A DNA stretch of 64,000 bases from an uncultured Planctomycetota bacterium (GCA_937944855.1 CALFAY010000038.1:104694-168693); one strand, 5' to 3'. Counted from the first letter of the stretch, positions 8,860 through 19,537 are shown. Notes: generated by a model from the sequence alone, not told the origin. Program-made: numbers and translations.

Positions 8860-9408
8860 ATGCAGTATCTCTGGCTGGCCGTGTTGGTCGTCGGCGTGGC
8901 CGGGGCGGCGGTCGTCTTCGCCTTCCGGCAGCTCCAGACGCTCCGCGGCTTGCGCCATCAGCCCGAGATGGGGGCCGACGAGCTCCGCTACCTGACCCGG
9001 CGGTCCTATGCTCGACTGATCGGTAGTGCTCTGCTGCTGGTGTTGGCGGTGCTGCTGGCCGGGCTGCATTTCTTCCATATCCTCGACCGGCTCGACGCCC
9101 TCGTGGCCGCCGGTCCCCAGGCCAGGGCCGAGGGCAAACAACTCACCCCCGAACAGCACGACTTCGTCAACTTCGCCTACACCTACGTCGGCATCATCGC
9201 CCTGGTCGTGCTGCTGCTGCTGGTCGGCAGCTTCTTCGATACCCTGGCTACCCGCCGCTACGGCATGCGGCAGCGGAAACGCATCCGGGACGACCGACGA
9301 GCCATGCTCGAAGAGCAATTGGCCCGACTGCGACAGGAACGCGAAGGCCGAAACCCTTCCGCCTCCGATTCCGCCAACGGCCACGGGGCAGGTTCGGGTC
9401 TGACGTGA
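8860..9408 (+). CDS. Conserved membrane protein (two to three TM helices)
   Basis: MQYLWLAVLVVGVAGAAVVFAF..., LIGSALLLVLAVLLAGLHFF, YVGIIALVVLLLLVGSFF. Confidence 0.6.
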   Translation: MQYLWLAVLVVGVAGAAVVFAFRQLQTLRGLRHQPEMGADELRYLTRRSYARLIGSALLLVLAVLLAGLHFFHILDRLDALVAAGPQARAEGKQLTPEQHDFVNFAYTYVGIIALVVLLLLVGSFFDTLATRRYGMRQRKRIRDDRRAMLEEQLARLRQEREGRNPSASDSANGHGAGSGLT

Positions 9409-9435
9409 GCAACGGGGCCTCGCTTCCTATCAGTT

Positions 9436-10353
9436 TCAGGGATTGGCGAACGGCTCGTTGCTGATGCGGATTTGCACCTGCTGGTCCTGCTCCAGTTCGA
9501 GCGTGTACTGCTGGCCCTGAACGGAAATCACCAGAGTCCCGGCCAGGCGAAGGGTCAGTTCCGAGCGGACCAGACGACCGGCGAACGAGTCGAACCACAA
9601 ACGCCCCTTGCCTTCCGTCACCCGCAATTCGCCGCGTTCCACCTGATACGGGAGAATGCCAGCGTCGGCCCGGGGCGGCTGGTATTCGACCTGCAACTCC
9701 AGGCGGATAGCGTGGACCCGTTTACCGTCCAAGTCCTCTGTCCCTTCGTAGGTGTAGAGCTGCCGACCCACCACCGACCCGATGGGGCCAAGACCCGTGT
9801 TCAGGCGACGCTCCCAGGCATGGCCCGGACGAATCGGTTCCCGGGGCAGAAAGGCAAAAGCCTCTTCGACCGCACTTTGCAGGGTTTCTCGGGCCAGAAG
9901 CGTCTGCACGACCTTGAGCGCGGAGGCATCGTCGCCGGCCAGGCGCTTCATCAGTTCGTCGTAACCCTCGATCCGCTGAACGCGGAAATCTTGCGACAAG
10001 GTGTAGGTCAAAACCGCTCCCTGCATCTCCCGAAGCAGACGGGCCGCGCTCGTGCTCAACTCGGTCTTGCTGCCGGGCGTGATCGCCTCGATCTTCTGCT
10101 CCAGGGTCACGCTGCCGTCCGTGCCCCGTTCCTGGACCGTGAAGGCGGAACGGATGACATACTCGGCTTCCTGTCGGGTTTCCTGTCCCCGCACACGGGT
10201 CGTCTGCTTTAGCCAGGTCGTGGTTTCCTGGTAAAACCTGTCTCCCTTGCGAAGGGACCAGGCGAGGCGTACTTGAGCGGCGGCCTCGCCAGTCACTGCC
10301 AGCAACGCCACCAGCACAGCCCATTTCCAGTAAGAACGGCTCCAGATCGGCAT
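9436..10353 (-). CDS. Secreted hypothetical protein, DUF6263-like
   Basis: Signal peptide; VRLAWSLRKGDRFYQETTTWLKQTTRV... beta-rich. Confidence 0.55.
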   Translation of the reverse strand: MPIWSRSYWKWAVLVALLAVTGEAAAQVRLAWSLRKGDRFYQETTTWLKQTTRVRGQETRQEAEYVIRSAFTVQERGTDGSVTLEQKIEAITPGSKTELSTSAARLLREMQGAVLTYTLSQDFRVQRIEGYDELMKRLAGDDASALKVVQTLLARETLQSAVEEAFAFLPREPIRPGHAWERRLNTGLGPIGSVVGRQLYTYEGTEDLDGKRVHAIRLELQVEYQPPRADAGILPYQVERGELRVTEGKGRLWFDSFAGRLVRSELTLRLAGTLVISVQGQQYTLELEQDQQVQIRISNEPFANP

Positions 10354-10470
10354 GGCAACGCCTCCTGCCGGGGAAACAAGCAGTAAACCATCATTGTACC
10401 GAACCGACGATCAAACCGATATGCTGCCTGACAGATCGGTTTCAAGAGCCCCAAGGAGCACAAACTGACC

Positions 10471-11337
10471 ATGAGCGGATGTGTCCGTTTTTGCATCCTT
10501 TCCGGCGGACTGGGCTGGCATGTGCGGGACTTGGTGCGGGCCGCCGAGGCCCGGGGCCATACGGCGGAGGTCCGGGACTTTCGGCTGGTGCACGGGAGCG
10601 TTGGACGGGGGGAACGCCCCATGCCCGAGGCCGACTGCGTCCTCGTCCGCACCATGCCGCCGGGATCGCTGGAGCAGGTGGTCTTTCGCATGGACCTGCT
10701 GCACCGGATCGCGGCCTGTGGCGTGCCCGTGCTCAATCCGCCGTCTGCTTTGGAGACGTGCATTGACAAGTATCTGTCAACGGCTCGCCTGGAGGCGGGG
10801 GGACTTCCCGTGCCCGAAACCGTCGTCTGCCAGGATGCGGAGACGGCCTTGGAGGCGTTTGGCAGGTTAGGCGGGGATGTGGTGGTCAAGCCGTTGTTCG
10901 GCTCGGAAGGCCGAGGCATGTGCCGAATCAGCCATGCCGAGCTGGCCTGGCGGACATTCCGCACGCTGGAACGGACTGCCTGCGTGCTGTACCTGCAAAA
11001 GTTCGTGCCTCATTTCGGCTACGATGTGCGGGTGTTCGTGCTTGGCGGCAAGGTGCTGGCAGCGATGCGGCGGCGGAGCAACGGCGATTGGCGGACCAAC
11101 GTCGCCCAGGGCGGTCTGGCCGAAGCGATGCGTCTGGATTCCCGACTGGAAGCCCTCGCGCTTAGGGCGGCCGAGGCGGTGCGGACGCCCATCTGCGGCG
11201 TCGATCTGCTTCCCGCCCAAGATGGCAGCGTGTATGTTCTCGAAGTCAATGCCGTGCCGGGCTGGCGGGCCTTGAGCCGGGTGTGTGCGGTGGACGTGGC
11301 CGACGAACTGATCGCCTTCGCCGCTCGACAACGCTGA
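10471..11337 (+). CDS. RimK-family ATP-grasp ligase (alpha-L-glutamate ligase-like)
   Basis: CIDKYLSTARLEAGGLPVPETV, DVVVKPLFGSEGRGM, VYVLEVNAVPGWRAL ATP-grasp motifs. Confidence 0.8.
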   Translation: MSGCVRFCILSGGLGWHVRDLVRAAEARGHTAEVRDFRLVHGSVGRGERPMPEADCVLVRTMPPGSLEQVVFRMDLLHRIAACGVPVLNPPSALETCIDKYLSTARLEAGGLPVPETVVCQDAETALEAFGRLGGDVVVKPLFGSEGRGMCRISHAELAWRTFRTLERTACVLYLQKFVPHFGYDVRVFVLGGKVLAAMRRRSNGDWRTNVAQGGLAEAMRLDSRLEALALRAAEAVRTPICGVDLLPAQDGSVYVLEVNAVPGWRALSRVCAVDVADELIAFAARQR

Positions 11338-11357
11338 CCGGCCGTCTTCCGCCTGCG

Positions 11358-12482
11358 TCAGCCGATGCTCTCCAACAAATCTTTGCGGCTGACCAGGCGC
11401 TGGCCGCGCTGCTCGTCGATGCCCAACACCTCCAGCACCCGCCGCCGAATCTGGGACCGCGTCTGTTCGACCGCCGAGACGGTCGGACTCGTCAGCGGGA
11501 TCGCCCCGCCGGCTCGGCGATGATGTCCCCCGGCTTTGCCTAATCCGTCCACGATCCGCTGGAGGATCAGTCCCGCCTGCGCTCGCGGCCGCACTGTCCG
11601 CAGCGACAGGAGAATCTGCTGTTCATACACGCCGTGGCACAACGCCCAGTCGATCTCCTCGAAGCGAACCAGGAGGTCGGCGATTTCGGCGACGCTTTCG
11701 GGGCGGCTCAGTTCCCCGGCCCAGGAGAGAATCAGCTTGTCGTAAAGGAAGGCGTTTTGCAGGGCGACGAGCAGGGTTTCGTAATACTCGTGCGGCAACC
11801 GGGCATTGCGGATGAAGGCAAGTTTATCCTTATCGACGTGAGGATAGAGGAATTGCATGGCGGCGTCGTCCAGGGGGCCGCCTTCACGGGGATAGCCGGC
11901 CAGTTCCGATTCGATGCCGTAGTACAAGGCCGTGGCCACGCGGGGCGTCAGGGGCACATGCTGTTCCAGGAGATACTCTGTGACCAGCGTGCAGGTGGCC
12001 CCGACAGTGGCCCGGACGTCAACGAAGGTCACTGCGGAACAGTCCCCCGGCGTGTCATGATGGTCGATGACCGCGGTGATGGGAACGTCGGCAGGCAGAG
12101 TATGGCGGCCGGTGTGCGGCTGGCTGTCCACCATGACGACGGCCCAGTCGGGACGCCACTCGATCTCGTCGATCGGTTCGAGTTCGATGTCGAGACAGCG
12201 GACCAGGGCCTGATTCTCGGCCCGGCCGATGAAGCCGTCCCGCGTCAGGCGCGTGGGCAGATGGAGACGGTTGCGGACCAGATGAGCCAGACCCACCATG
12301 CTGGCGAGGCTGTCTGGGTCGGGGTTGATGTGCGACAAAAAGACGACTTCCTTATGCCCGGCCACGGCATTAAGAAAGCGTAACGACGGCGACGTCCCCC
12401 GCTTGCCGATGGTCTTCCCAGGCTCCGCCTCCGGCATGGTCGTCCGGCCTTCTCGATTCCCCGGTGATGTCCTTGTGCGCAA
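11358..12482 (-). CDS. DHH-family phosphoesterase (NrnA-like)
   Basis: VVFLSHINPDPDSLASMVGLAHLV; VIDHHDTPGDCSAVTFVDVRATVGATCTLVTEYL; GGHHRRAGGA. Confidence 0.85.
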   Translation of the reverse strand: MRTRTSPGNREGRTTMPEAEPGKTIGKRGTSPSLRFLNAVAGHKEVVFLSHINPDPDSLASMVGLAHLVRNRLHLPTRLTRDGFIGRAENQALVRCLDIELEPIDEIEWRPDWAVVMVDSQPHTGRHTLPADVPITAVIDHHDTPGDCSAVTFVDVRATVGATCTLVTEYLLEQHVPLTPRVATALYYGIESELAGYPREGGPLDDAAMQFLYPHVDKDKLAFIRNARLPHEYYETLLVALQNAFLYDKLILSWAGELSRPESVAEIADLLVRFEEIDWALCHGVYEQQILLSLRTVRPRAQAGLILQRIVDGLGKAGGHHRRAGGAIPLTSPTVSAVEQTRSQIRRRVLEVLGIDEQRGQRLVSRKDLLESIG

Positions 12483-12556
12483 GAGCGATTATAGCGTCCG
12501 GCAACAGCAGCCGAAACAGGGGAATCTCTGACGCCCCGGATGGACCGAGTCGGATG

Positions 12557-13069
12557 TCACGGAGCGGACTTGAAATGTCCCAGGCATTCGGCCGGGCAAG
12601 GTTGCGGCTGATACACGACCGTCACGCCGGGCCGACTGACGCAGGGCAAAAACTCTGCCGGTGCGGGATGCATCGTGAACAGCCGGATCGGCGGCCTCGG
12701 CGGGGCGTCCAGAACGACCGGCGGTTTCTCCTCGAACCGCAGCAGCTTGGGGAGCAGCGGAATCATCGTGAAAAAGCGGACCGGAGGCGGTTCAATGGTG
12801 AAGAACTTGACCGGCGGCGGAGGCGGCACGTCCGCATACCGCGGCGGAGCCTGTTCCGCGGAGAACAGCTTGGGCGGAGGCAGGAGAACCGGTTTTTGCC
12901 AGACCGGCTCCGGCTCGCACGGCTGATGCAGGACCGTGAAACCCGGCCGCGTCACCGTCACTGGACAGCAGCCGTCGCCTTCCCCGGCCCCAACTTCGGA
13001 CCCGGCCAGTCCGAAACCCAGGATCGTCATCACTAGCCGCAGTCCGATCTCGACGCGTCGGCCCCGCAT
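12557..13069 (-). CDS. Secreted proline-rich hypothetical protein
   Basis: From MRGRRVEIGLRLVMTILGFGLAGSEVGAG; repeated PPPVKFFT/PPPVRFFT/PPIRLFT units. Longer ORF to 14182 runs antisense through ald and is rejected. Confidence 0.5.
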   Translation of the reverse strand: MRGRRVEIGLRLVMTILGFGLAGSEVGAGEGDGCCPVTVTRPGFTVLHQPCEPEPVWQKPVLLPPPKLFSAEQAPPRYADVPPPPPVKFFTIEPPPVRFFTMIPLLPKLLRFEEKPPVVLDAPPRPPIRLFTMHPAPAEFLPCVSRPGVTVVYQPQPCPAECLGHFKSAP

Positions 13070-13297
13070 GACCCCTCTTCCTTCTTCGGATGAAGTGCGG
13101 AATGTCCCGCAAGGGTAATCGGCGCGGAGGAGTCGGCATCTGCGGTCGATTCGGCCTCTGGCCCCAACGCCACGCCGCGACGAGGAAAACTTTGCCGAAG
13201 CTGTTCCCGGCCGAACCTTGATTCCTTTCTCCATCCCGCCCACAATGACGCCGACGCTTCTTGCAGTCCGTGGACCTTCCGCACTCCGGAGCCAGTG

Positions 13298-14401
13298 ATG
13301 CTGATCGGCGTTCCCAAGGAAATCAAAACCGATGAATACCGGGTGGCCATGATTCCCGTCGGCGTCGAAGAATTGACCCGGGCGGGGCATCGCGTGCTCA
13401 TTCAGGCCGGGGCCGGGCAGGGCAGTGGCATCAGCGATCAGCAGTACGCCGACAACGGGGCCGAAATCGTTGCCTCCGCCGAGGAAATCTGGAAACGGGC
13501 CGACCTCATCGTCAAAGTCAAGGAACCTCTGCCCAACGAATGGCCGATGCTCCGACCCGGGCAGATCGTCTTCACCTACTTCCACTTCGCCGCCGACGAA
13601 AAACTGACCCGCGCCGTGATGCAGTCGGGCATCACCGCCATCGCCTATGAGACGATCCGCGACGCCCGCGGCCAGTTGCCGTTGCTCACTCCCATGAGCG
13701 AAGTCGCCGGCCGCATGAGCATCCAGGAAGGAGCGAAGTATCTGGAAAAACCGTTCGAGGGCCGGGGCATCCTGCTCGGCGGCGTGCCCGGGGTGTTGCC
13801 GGCTCACGTGCTGATCCTCGGCGGCGGTGTGGTCGGGGCCAATGCGGCCAAAGTCGCAGCCGGTTTGGGAGCCAACGTCACTATCCTCGACGTGAACCTG
13901 GACCGCCTGCGGTATCTCGACGACGTCATGCCTCGCAACGTGACGACGCTGTTCAGCGACCGGCACAACATCGTGGACAATCTCGCTCTGGCCGATCTGG
14001 TCATCGGCGCGGTCTTGATTCCCGGAGCCAAGGCCCCCTACCTGGTCCGCCGGGATGATCTCAAACGCATGAAGCCGGGCGCGGTCATTATCGACGTGGC
14101 CATTGACCAGGGCGGCTGCGTTGAGACTTCCCGACCGACCACGCACAGCAACCCGACCTACAAGGTGGACGAAATCATCCATTACTGCGTGACCAATATG
14201 CCGGGAGCGGTCGGCCGCACCAGCACCTACGCTTTATGCAACGTCACCCTGCCGTATGTGCTGCAACTGGCCGGTAAGGGGCTGACCAAGGCGGTGAAGG
14301 ACAATCTGGCCCTGCGTCACGGCGTCAATATCCACGAAGGCCGCATTACCAATCAGGCGGTGGCCGACACCTTCGGCCTACCCTGCGATCCGCTGCCCTA
14401 G
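13298..14401 (+). CDS. ald: Alanine dehydrogenase
   Basis: [31 protein letters not shown]...; [41 protein letters not shown]. Confidence 0.95.
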   Translation: MLIGVPKEIKTDEYRVAMIPVGVEELTRAGHRVLIQAGAGQGSGISDQQYADNGAEIVASAEEIWKRADLIVKVKEPLPNEWPMLRPGQIVFTYFHFAADEKLTRAVMQSGITAIAYETIRDARGQLPLLTPMSEVAGRMSIQEGAKYLEKPFEGRGILLGGVPGVLPAHVLILGGGVVGANAAKVAAGLGANVTILDVNLDRLRYLDDVMPRNVTTLFSDRHNIVDNLALADLVIGAVLIPGAKAPYLVRRDDLKRMKPGAVIIDVAIDQGGCVETSRPTTHSNPTYKVDEIIHYCVTNMPGAVGRTSTYALCNVTLPYVLQLAGKGLTKAVKDNLALRHGVNIHEGRITNQAVADTFGLPCDPLP

Positions 14402-14459
14402 GCCAATTGACGGTCCCCTGACACAGCGGCCGCTTCGGCACAGTCTTTGGAGCTGTGGC

Positions 14460-15416
14460 ATGTTGTTGCTCTCGGAATCCGACGTGCGGCAAGTCTTGAC
14501 CATGGAAGCCGCCCTGGAAGCGGTCGAGTCGGCCCTGCGCGACCTGGCCTCCGATCAGGCGGTCAATATCCCCCGGACGCGATGCCAGACGGATCAGGCC
14601 ATGCTGCACGTGCTCTCGGCAGCTTGGCGGCGAGGAGGTTATCTGGGTTACAAAGCCTATGTGACCACCCGGCAACAGGCCCGCTTCCACGTCGCCCTGT
14701 TCGACGGCCAAAGCGGCGAACTGCTTTGCCTGATGGAAGCGGACTATCTCGGTCAGGTGCGGACGGGAGCGGCCAGCGGCGTGGCGACGTGCTACATGGC
14801 TCGGCCGGAATCGTGCGAAGTAGGCGTCTTCGGCTCCGGCAAGCAGGCCCGCACCCAGCTTCAGGCCGTCTGCAAGGTCCGACCCATCACCCACGCCCAC
14901 GTCTGGAGTCCCAACCTTGAGCATCGCCGCCGCTTCGCCGAAGAAATGAGCCAACTATGCGGCATCGAGGTCGTTCCGGCCCAGCACCCCGAAATGGTGG
15001 CCGACGATAAGGACATCATCATCACCGCTACCACCAGCCGTGAGCCGGTCCTGAGCGGACACTGGATCAGCGACGGCACGCACTTGAACGTCATCGGCTC
15101 CAATTTCCTGACCAAAGCGGAAATCGACGTGCATACCCTTCAACGCTGCGAAGTCATCGCCGTGGACAGCAAGGAGCAGGCCCGCCTGGAGGCCGGCGAC
15201 TTCGTGCAAGCGATCGAGGATGGCGTTCTGCACTGGTCGGAGATCGTGGACCTGGGACAGATCATCATCGGCAAATATGCCGGGCGGATTCGGCCGCATG
15301 ATGTGACGCTATTCAAATCGGTGGGATTGGGCCTGGAGGATGTGGCAGTGGCCGCGGAGGTCTATCGCAAAGCCCGCGAACAGAACCTCGGTCGAGAGAT
15401 TCAATTTAACCCTTAA
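14460..15416 (+). CDS. Ornithine cyclodeaminase / mu-crystallin family protein
   Basis: MLLLSESDVRQVLTMEAALEAVESALRDL; GVFGSGKQARTQLQAV; TTSREPVLSGHWISDGTHLNVIGSN. Confidence 0.9.
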   Translation: MLLLSESDVRQVLTMEAALEAVESALRDLASDQAVNIPRTRCQTDQAMLHVLSAAWRRGGYLGYKAYVTTRQQARFHVALFDGQSGELLCLMEADYLGQVRTGAASGVATCYMARPESCEVGVFGSGKQARTQLQAVCKVRPITHAHVWSPNLEHRRRFAEEMSQLCGIEVVPAQHPEMVADDKDIIITATTSREPVLSGHWISDGTHLNVIGSNFLTKAEIDVHTLQRCEVIAVDSKEQARLEAGDFVQAIEDGVLHWSEIVDLGQIIIGKYAGRIRPHDVTLFKSVGLGLEDVAVAAEVYRKAREQNLGREIQFNP

Positions 15417-15522
15417 GTCCCACCAGCAAACGCAGGGCAACCCCCCTCGGCTCGCCATTGAGGAGCGGCGGATGCCGTTTGCTCGTGCAACCGGAGAGAT
15501 CACACTCCCGGCTCGCTGGATT

Positions 15523-15540
15523 GGAGAGCTTACGCTCTCC
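15523..15540. repeat. Perfect inverted repeat GGAGAGC-TTAC-GCTCTCC
   Basis: Direct reading; 7-bp stem, 4-nt loop, in a low-complexity intergenic block. Confidence 0.7.
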
Positions 15541-15594
15541 GCCCGTATCGTCAATCTGAACGGCGAGCGGAGAGCGTTAGTTCCCCGATGAACC

Positions 15595-15737
15595 CGCTCC
15601 CTGGCGGTCGCGGCTCGGAATGGCAATTGCTCGCGTTGGCTTCGGAGCCGCGATACCGCACTGGTCGGAGCCGCGACGGCAACGGAGCGGAGGAGAAACA
15701 CCGCTCCCTCGCGGTCGCGGCTCGGAATGGCAATTGC
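15595..15737. repeat. Two direct copies of a 36-bp element (CGCTCCCTsGCGGTCGCGGCTCGGAATGGCAATTGC) plus degenerate third copy
   Basis: Copies at 15595-15630 and 15702-15737 differ at one base; GGAATGGCAATCGC follows immediately. Confidence 0.8.
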
Positions 15738-15966
15738 GGAGCGGAATGGCAATCGCGGGGTGGAATCGGTCGCAGCCCGGAATGCCAGACGCGACGGCTG
15801 GAGCCGTGCAGTCGCCACCTTCGTCATTTCAGGAAGCCTGATTGTCGTTGACAGGGGATTGTCAAAGTTTTCGTTGAAGTTCAGCAGATCCACTCATCCA
15901 AAGGTGGTAAAATGGTCAAAGATTGATATGCGGAGAAAATCGGGGAAGCAGAACGGAGGTGGCAAC

Positions 15967-16833
15967 ATGGCACGGCGAACTACCGCAGGATCCCGGATTC
16001 TGATTACGGGAGCATCGCAGGGCATCGGGCGGGCCTTGGCCGTCGAAGGAGCGCGACGCGGAGCCAAGCTTGTCCTCAGCGCCCGCAGTGCCGATATCGA
16101 AACCCTGGCCGATGAGCTTCGCCGAGAAGGAGCCGAGGTCGAGGCCGTCCGCGGCGACGTCACCAATCCCGAAGACCGCCGCCGCATGATCGAGACGGCT
16201 GTCGAAAAATTCGGCGGACTCGACATCCTCATCAACAACGCCGGCATCGGAGCGACCGGGCATTTCATCGACGCTTCCGAAGACCGCCTGCGGAAGATCT
16301 TCGAAGTCAACTTCTTTGCCGTCTGCGAGCTGACCCGTCTCGCCCTTCCGGTCCTGATGCAGGGCAACAAGCCGATGATCGTCAACATCTCGTCCGCCGT
16401 CGGCAAACGGGCCTTGCCCGCCAGAAGCGAATACTCCGCCAGCAAGTACGCGCTCCAGGGCTTCACCGACGCCCTGCGGGCCGAACTGGTCCGCTTCGAC
16501 ATCGACGTGTTGAGCGTCTGCCCCGGCCTGACTGCCACCAACTTTCCGAGCAACATGATCGAGAACAAGGCCAGGATGCCGCTGGATCATCTGCGAGCGA
16601 TGACGCCCGAACAGGTCGCCGTGGCGACCTATAAGGCCATCGAACGCGGCAAGCATGAGATCGTGTTGACCTGGCAGGCCAAGCTCCTGGCTTTGTTCAA
16701 CCGTCTGTTCCCGAGGCTGACCAACCACCTGGTGGCCTGGCGCGTCAAGAAGCTTTACGCCGACGAAATCAAGGCCCGCAAGCAACAGCGGAAACAGGAG
16801 CGCCAGCCGGAAACCGCGTCCGCCGGTCGCTGA
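15967..16833 (+). CDS. SDR-family NAD(P)-dependent oxidoreductase
   Basis: ILITGASQGIGRALA, NNAGIGATG, YSASKYALQGFTDALRAEL. Confidence 0.85.
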   Translation: MARRTTAGSRILITGASQGIGRALAVEGARRGAKLVLSARSADIETLADELRREGAEVEAVRGDVTNPEDRRRMIETAVEKFGGLDILINNAGIGATGHFIDASEDRLRKIFEVNFFAVCELTRLALPVLMQGNKPMIVNISSAVGKRALPARSEYSASKYALQGFTDALRAELVRFDIDVLSVCPGLTATNFPSNMIENKARMPLDHLRAMTPEQVAVATYKAIERGKHEIVLTWQAKLLALFNRLFPRLTNHLVAWRVKKLYADEIKARKQQRKQERQPETASAGR

Positions 16834-16881
16834 AGCAACGGGGGATTCGACCGATCCCGAGACGGAATCGGCTCCTGGGGA

Positions 16882-19146
16882 TCACTCGGCGAAGCGGGCG
16901 GTCTGGTCGCTGAGGCCCGCACTGGCGGAACTGGTTTGACGGATACGGCGGCTTTGGACCTCCGAGCGCATCAGGTCGAGCACCTCGGCAACCGGCTTGG
17001 AACCGAGGTCGCCGTCAATCCGGTCCCGCAACGCCACCGTGCCGGCTTCGCGTTCTTTCTCGCCGACGACGAGCATGTAGGGAATCTTTTCCAGCTGGGC
17101 TTCGCGGATTTTGTAGCCGATCTTTTCCGGCCGATAGTCGCCGGTGACGCGGAAGCCAGCCTGACGGAAGTCGGCCTCGATCTTGCGGGCGTAGTCGAAG
17201 ACCTTCTCGCTGACGGGGAGAATGCGAGCCTGTTCAGGGGCCAGCCAGAGCGGAAAAGCTCCCGCGAAATGCTCGATGAGGATGCCGCAGAACCGCTCCA
17301 TCGAGCCGAACGGTGCCCGATGGATCATCACCGGCCGATGCGGGGCGTTGTCCGGGCCGATGTACTCCAGCCCGAAGCGTTCCGGCAGGTTGTAATCCAG
17401 TTGCACGGTGCCGAGTTGCCATTCCCGGCCGATGCAGTCCCGGACCACGAAATCGACCTTCGGACCGTAAAACGCCGCTTCGCCTTCTTCGGCGGAGTAG
17501 TTCATGCCCAGGTTTTTGACGGTTTGAAGGAGGTTCTGCTCGGCCTGTTTCCAGTTGGCGTCGCTGCCGACGTACTTATCGCTCTTGGGATCTCGAAGCC
17601 CAACCCGTACCCGGTAGTCCTCCAGCCCGACACTGCGGAGCACGAACAGGACCAGTTCAAGATTGGAGACCAGTTCCGCCTCGATCTGCTCCGGGGTGAC
17701 GAACAGGTGGGCGTCGTCCTGGGTGAAACCGCGGACGCGGGTCATGCCGGACAGTTCGCCAGTCTGCTCGAAGCGATAGACGGTGCCGAACTCGGCCAAG
17801 CGGACAGGGAGATCGCGGTAGCTGCGTTGCTCGGCCTTGTAGATGTTGATGTGGTGCGGGCAGTTCATCGGCTTCAGGAGATAGCCTTCCTGCTGCTCCA
17901 GCCAGCCGAGCAGGGCCTTGGCCCGTTCGCGGGATGTCGAGGCGTTGCGGTACTCCGGCAGGGCGATGCCGGCCTGGTCCAGAAGAGACAAAACGTGGCG
18001 ATGCACGGCGTCGAGCCGTTCGGCAGGCGAGTGGGCCTCCAGATAGCCCGGCGGGACGAAGCCGGCGCTGCGGAGGTAATCGGTCATCTGCCGTTCCCGG
18101 GCTTCGTCCAGTTCTCCGGCGGCCAGGCGGTACTGGGCCAGGTCCAGAGCGGCAGCGTGGACGTGGAAGTACATGGGCGGGAACTGGGCGTCCCGATAGT
18201 ACGGGAAGTGACCGCTGGTGCGGTACAGTTCCAGCCGTCCGATGTGCGGCGTGTACACCGGCTGGTAGCCGCGCTTGAGCAGTTCCTCGCGGATGAAACT
18301 TTCGAGCAGGCTGCGGACCATCGCCCCTTTGGCCATCCACAGGATCAGGCCACTGCCGACCTGCGAGGTGATGGTGAACAGTTTCAATTGCTTGCCCAGG
18401 ACGCGGTGATCGCGTTTGCGGGCTTCTTCGAGCTGCTTGAGGTAATGGTCGAGGTCTTTCTGGGTGAAAAACGCGGTGCCATAAAGCCGCTGAAGCTGGG
18501 GCCGGGTGGCGTCGTTCTTCCAGTAGGCCCCGGCGATGCTGAGCAATTTGAAGGCCCCGATCTTGCCGGCGTGGGGAATGTGCGGCCCCCGGCACAGGTC
18601 GATGAACTCCCCCTGGCGGTAGAAGCTCAGGCTCGGAAACTTCGACAATTCCTCGTCGATGTGCTCGACCTTGTAATCCTGGCCCAAGTCGGCGACCAGG
18701 GCGCGGGCCTCGGCCGTGGGACGCTCAAAACGCTCGAACGGCTCGGCCTGCTCGATGATTTTCCGCATCTCGGCCTCGATGCGGGGGAAGTCCTCTTCGC
18801 GGATGGGGGGCTGAACGTCGATGTCGTAGTAGAAGCCGTTCTCGATGGTCGGGCCGAAAGCCAGCTTGGCTCCGGGAAACAGCCGCATCACCGCCCGGGC
18901 CATGACGTGGGCGCAACTGTGGCGGAGCACGTCGAGGGCTTCACGGTCCTGGTCGGTGAGAATCTGGAACTGGATCTCGCCCTGACCGTCGTGCAGTTCG
19001 CGGTCGAGGTCCACGATAGTGCCGTTGATCTTGGCGGCAACGGCGGCACGGGCCAGGCGTTTGCTGACGGCTTCGGCGATGTCGCGGGGCCGGGTGCCTT
19101 CGGGAAAAGTCTTCACCGACCCATCCGGGAAACGGATCGTGAGCAT
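16882..19146 (-). CDS. thrS: Threonyl-tRNA synthetase
   Basis: TGS domain [60 protein letters not shown]. Confidence 0.97.
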   Translation of the reverse strand: MLTIRFPDGSVKTFPEGTRPRDIAEAVSKRLARAAVAAKINGTIVDLDRELHDGQGEIQFQILTDQDREALDVLRHSCAHVMARAVMRLFPGAKLAFGPTIENGFYYDIDVQPPIREEDFPRIEAEMRKIIEQAEPFERFERPTAEARALVADLGQDYKVEHIDEELSKFPSLSFYRQGEFIDLCRGPHIPHAGKIGAFKLLSIAGAYWKNDATRPQLQRLYGTAFFTQKDLDHYLKQLEEARKRDHRVLGKQLKLFTITSQVGSGLILWMAKGAMVRSLLESFIREELLKRGYQPVYTPHIGRLELYRTSGHFPYYRDAQFPPMYFHVHAAALDLAQYRLAAGELDEARERQMTDYLRSAGFVPPGYLEAHSPAERLDAVHRHVLSLLDQAGIALPEYRNASTSRERAKALLGWLEQQEGYLLKPMNCPHHINIYKAEQRSYRDLPVRLAEFGTVYRFEQTGELSGMTRVRGFTQDDAHLFVTPEQIEAELVSNLELVLFVLRSVGLEDYRVRVGLRDPKSDKYVGSDANWKQAEQNLLQTVKNLGMNYSAEEGEAAFYGPKVDFVVRDCIGREWQLGTVQLDYNLPERFGLEYIGPDNAPHRPVMIHRAPFGSMERFCGILIEHFAGAFPLWLAPEQARILPVSEKVFDYARKIEADFRQAGFRVTGDYRPEKIGYKIREAQLEKIPYMLVVGEKEREAGTVALRDRIDGDLGSKPVAEVLDLMRSEVQSRRIRQTSSASAGLSDQTARFAE

Positions 19147-19195
19147 AGGCGTTCCTCGCTGGAGGGAGGCGGCCAGACCACGCGCCATGAGGGGG

Positions 19196-19537
19196 TCATT
19201 GCGGCTGTTCGGTTTCCGGAGGAGCTTCGCCGGTGCCCCCGCAATGGCGGCAAGTGACGTCGATGAAGCCGACGCCCTTGCACCGGCGGCAGATGTCGTG
19301 GCTCATGACCGCCGGTCGGCCGACGCATTTTGGACACAGCACCGGAATGCAGCCCTGACCGTTGCAACGGTCGCACTTCTCGACGATGACGCTAAACGTC
19401 TCTTCCCGCTTCAGGGTCGTCTTGCGCGTTCGCGTCGCAGTTTTCGCCGTCGCGGTGGTCCGACGCGCCTTGGCCGTCGCCGTCGGTTTGCTCTTGCGGG
19501 TCTTGACGGCCGTTTTCGAAGCAGGCTTGCTCTTCAT
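19196..19537 (-). CDS. Small protein: Lys/Thr-rich basic tail plus DnaJ-like CxxCxGxG zinc-finger repeats
   Basis: [41 protein letters not shown]... then [38 protein letters not shown]. Confidence 0.65.
   Translation of the reverse strand: MKSKPASKTAVKTRKSKPTATAKARRTTATAKTATRTRKTTLKREETFSVIVEKCDRCNGQGCIPVLCPKCVGRPAVMSHDICRRCKGVGFIDVTCRHCGGTGEAPPETEQPQ

Noticed and set aside
13070-14182. Upstream extension of the 541-aa minus-strand ORF
   Set aside because: Antisense to ald; the signal-peptide start at 13069 is more credible.
15595-15760. Possible CRISPR array
   Set aside because: Only two full copies, irregular spacing and no cas genes in the window.
16936-19257. 773-aa plus-strand ORF
   Set aside because: Exactly antisense to thrS; composition reflects codon bias of the opposite strand.
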